Notes under the pieces: generated by a model
What the model saw: only the letters and a program-made list of their open reading frames with translations
Told to the model about the DNA's origin: nothing
Databases searched by the model: none
Shown: positions 62,882 through 64,000 of the stretch, in pieces
How positions within the stretch are numbered: position 1 is the stretch's first letter
Layout of the letters: each line of letters opens with the position of its first letter
NCBI GenBank assembly: GCA_017848855.1
Contig: JAFIHF010000072.1
Location: 1 to 64,000 of the forward strand
DNA length: 64,000 nucleotides
Direction: 5' to 3'
Source: Rhodanobacter denitrificans
GTDB taxonomy: Bacteria; Pseudomonadota; Gammaproteobacteria; Xanthomonadales; Rhodanobacteraceae
Position numbers and translations under genes: made by a program

Positions 62882-64000
62882 TCACTTGGCGCCATGTTGC
62901 CACCAGCCGCCGCCCAGCGCCTGGAACAGCGCGGCGGTGTCGCCGTAGCGGCCGGCCTGCGCCTGCACCCGCGCGATGGCAGCCTGCTGCTGCGCCTGCT
63001 CGGCCTGCAGCACGGCGAGGTGATCGATGTCGCCCAGCGCGTACTGCTTCTGCGCGATGGCGAGGCTGCGCGTGGCGGCCTGCTCGGCGCGCTGCGCGGC
63101 TTGCAGCGCGTCGGCGTCGGACTTCAGCGCCTGCAGCGTGTCGGCCACGTTCTGCAGGGCGGCGATCACGGTGCCGCGGTATTGCGCCTTCGCGGCGTCA
63201 AGTGCGGCTTCGGCGGTGCGCTGCTGGTGCTTCAAGCTGCCGGCATTGAAGAGCGGCTGGCTGACGTCGGCGGCGAGGTTCCAGAACACCGTGCCGTCAC
63301 GGAACAGGTCGCCGATGTTGGTGGGCGCGCTGCCCGCGTTCGCGGAGAGCGTGAACTTCGGCAGGCGGTTCGCTTCGGCCACGCCCACCTGGGCGCTGGC
63401 CGCGTGCAGCTGCGCTTCGGCGGCGCGCACGTCGGGGCGTTGCTCCACCAGCCGCGAGGGCAGGCTGAGCGGCAGCTGCGCGGGCAGCTGCAGGTCGGCG
63501 AGGTCGAGGTTCGCGTCGGGCAGTTCGGCGGGCGCGCGGCCGAGCAGGGCGGCCAGCGCGTCGTTCTGCTGCGCGAGCTGCTTCTGCAGCGGCGGCAGCG
63601 TGGCCTGCGCTTGCGCGAGTGACGCCTGCTGCGCGGCGACCGCCGCTTCGGGCACCGCGCCCAGCGCGAGCTGGCGGCGCAGCGAATCCAGCGTCTGCTG
63701 CTGGCTGGCGACGATGGCCCGGGTGGCGGCGATCTGCGCGCGCAGGCCGGCGGCGTCGATCGCGCCCACCACCACATTCGCGGCGAGGCTGATGCGGGCG
63801 GCTTCGAGCTGGTAGCGCGCCACGTCGGTCTGCGCGCGCAGGGCTTCCAGCTGGCGACGGTTGCCGCCGAACAGGTCCGGCGCCCACGACAGCGCGAGCT
63901 GGGCGGTGTGCAGCGTGTAGTAGTCGTAGCCGGAGGACGCGGGACTGGCCAGCGTGCCGGCGACGCGCTGGCGTTGCACGTTGTAGTCGGCCGTGACGGC
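62882..64000 (-). CDS. RND efflux outer-membrane factor, NodT/OprM family (5' end outside window)
   Basis: The open frame runs off the right edge; about 373 C-terminal residues are visible. TolC-type pattern: AQLALSWAPDLFGGNRRQLE, AARISLAANVVVGAIDAAGL, RQLALGAVPEAAVAAQQASL, LPSRLVEQRPDVRAAEAQLH, ANRLPKFTLSANAGS and LAADVSQPLFNAGSLKHQQR. These form the alpha-helical tunnel and outer-membrane barrel of tripartite efflux pumps. Partner RND and membrane-fusion genes presumably lie upstream, beyond the window. Likely a lipoprotein, but the N-terminus is not visible. Confidence 0.92.
   Translation of the reverse strand, partial: AVTADYNVQRQRVAGTLASPASSGYDYYTLHTAQLALSWAPDLFGGNRRQLEALRAQTDVARYQLEAARISLAANVVVGAIDAAGLRAQIAATRAIVASQQQTLDSLRRQLALGAVPEAAVAAQQASLAQAQATLPPLQKQLAQQNDALAALLGRAPAELPDANLDLADLQLPAQLPLSLPSRLVEQRPDVRAAEAQLHAASAQVGVAEANRLPKFTLSANAGSAPTNIGDLFRDGTVFWNLAADVSQPLFNAGSLKHQQRTAEAALDAAKAQYRGTVIAALQNVADTLQALKSDADALQAAQRAEQAATRSLAIAQKQYALGDIDHLAVLQAEQAQQQAAIARVQAQAGRYGDTAALFQALGGGWWQHGAK

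Overview
The window is a GC-rich chromosomal segment. Gene content points to a gammaproteobacterium of the Xanthomonadales, most likely family Rhodanobacteraceae (Dyella, Rhodanobacter or Frateuria type). The supporting evidence is a fimT-pilV-pilW-pilX-pilY1-pilE minor-pilin operon, the leuS-lptE-holA-nadD-rsfS-rlmH-maf housekeeping order, a split pqiA, DUF1800/DUF1501 gene pairs and very many Xanthomonad-style intergenic palindromes. The taxonomic call is inference. No rRNA, tRNA, phage, insertion-sequence transposase or CRISPR array was recognised.

Layout. 0-4 kb: S-formylglutathione hydrolase and RapA, which carries an in-frame repeat insertion. 4.4-11.1 kb: type IV pilus minor-pilin operon ending in pilE; its PilY1 has a lectin-like N-terminus containing an AT-richer patch. 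11.1-15.2 kb: Fur-boxed catecholate-type TonB receptor, PiuC and a Sel1-repeat protein. 15.3-20 kb: PanE-like reductase, a nested palindromic element, an M13 metallopeptidase lipoprotein and a DUF502 membrane protein. 20-21.5 kb: an intact ParDE module back to back with a DinJ/YafQ module whose toxin is frameshifted. 21.5-25.1 kb: TDT transporter, ECF sigma factor with membrane partner, CnoX. 25.2-28.8 kb: Pqi lipid-transport operon. 28.9-34.3 kb: leuS, lptE, holA, nadD. 34.3-42.1 kb: an accessory block inside the otherwise conserved holA-nadD-rsfS-rlmH order, with a DUF6869-like gene, Tat-exported MsrB, DipZ, a SigF/NrsF-type sigma/anti-sigma pair, a Met-rich MXKDX protein, a nitronate monooxygenase-like enzyme and a small HD alarmone-hydrolase-like protein. 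42.2-45.1 kb: rsfS, rlmH, GNAT and maf. 45.1-51.2 kb: CPBP protease, TerC-CBS-CorC protein, MAPEG, YpfJ, YkgJ, exported peroxiredoxin, YgiD. 51.3-52.3 kb: an AbrB-VapC toxin-antitoxin module bracketed by about 130-bp direct repeats. 52.3-64 kb: DEAD-box helicase, SDR, a DUF1800-DUF1501-DUF1800 cluster, methyltransferase, OprB-type porin, and an RND outer-membrane factor cut by the window edge.

The strongest unexplained signal is non-coding. At least six repeat families fill the intergenic space. Four long composite elements of 0.25-0.75 kb (about 33.3, 34.9, 42.7 and 60.7 kb) share terminal modules and strong hairpins. The hairpin arms differ between copies yet stay complementary, and a foreign module is nested in the loop of two of them. 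The copies at 33, 35 and 43 kb lie at the breakpoints of a normally compact housekeeping operon.

Functional links. The exported MsrB, DipZ (thioredoxin-like, CcdA-type) and SigF/NrsF/Met-rich protein genes look like one periplasmic methionine-redox unit. The receptor-PiuC-Sel1 order matches the Pseudomonas piu iron-uptake locus. The minor pilins and PilY1 would form a priming and adhesion complex for type IV pili.
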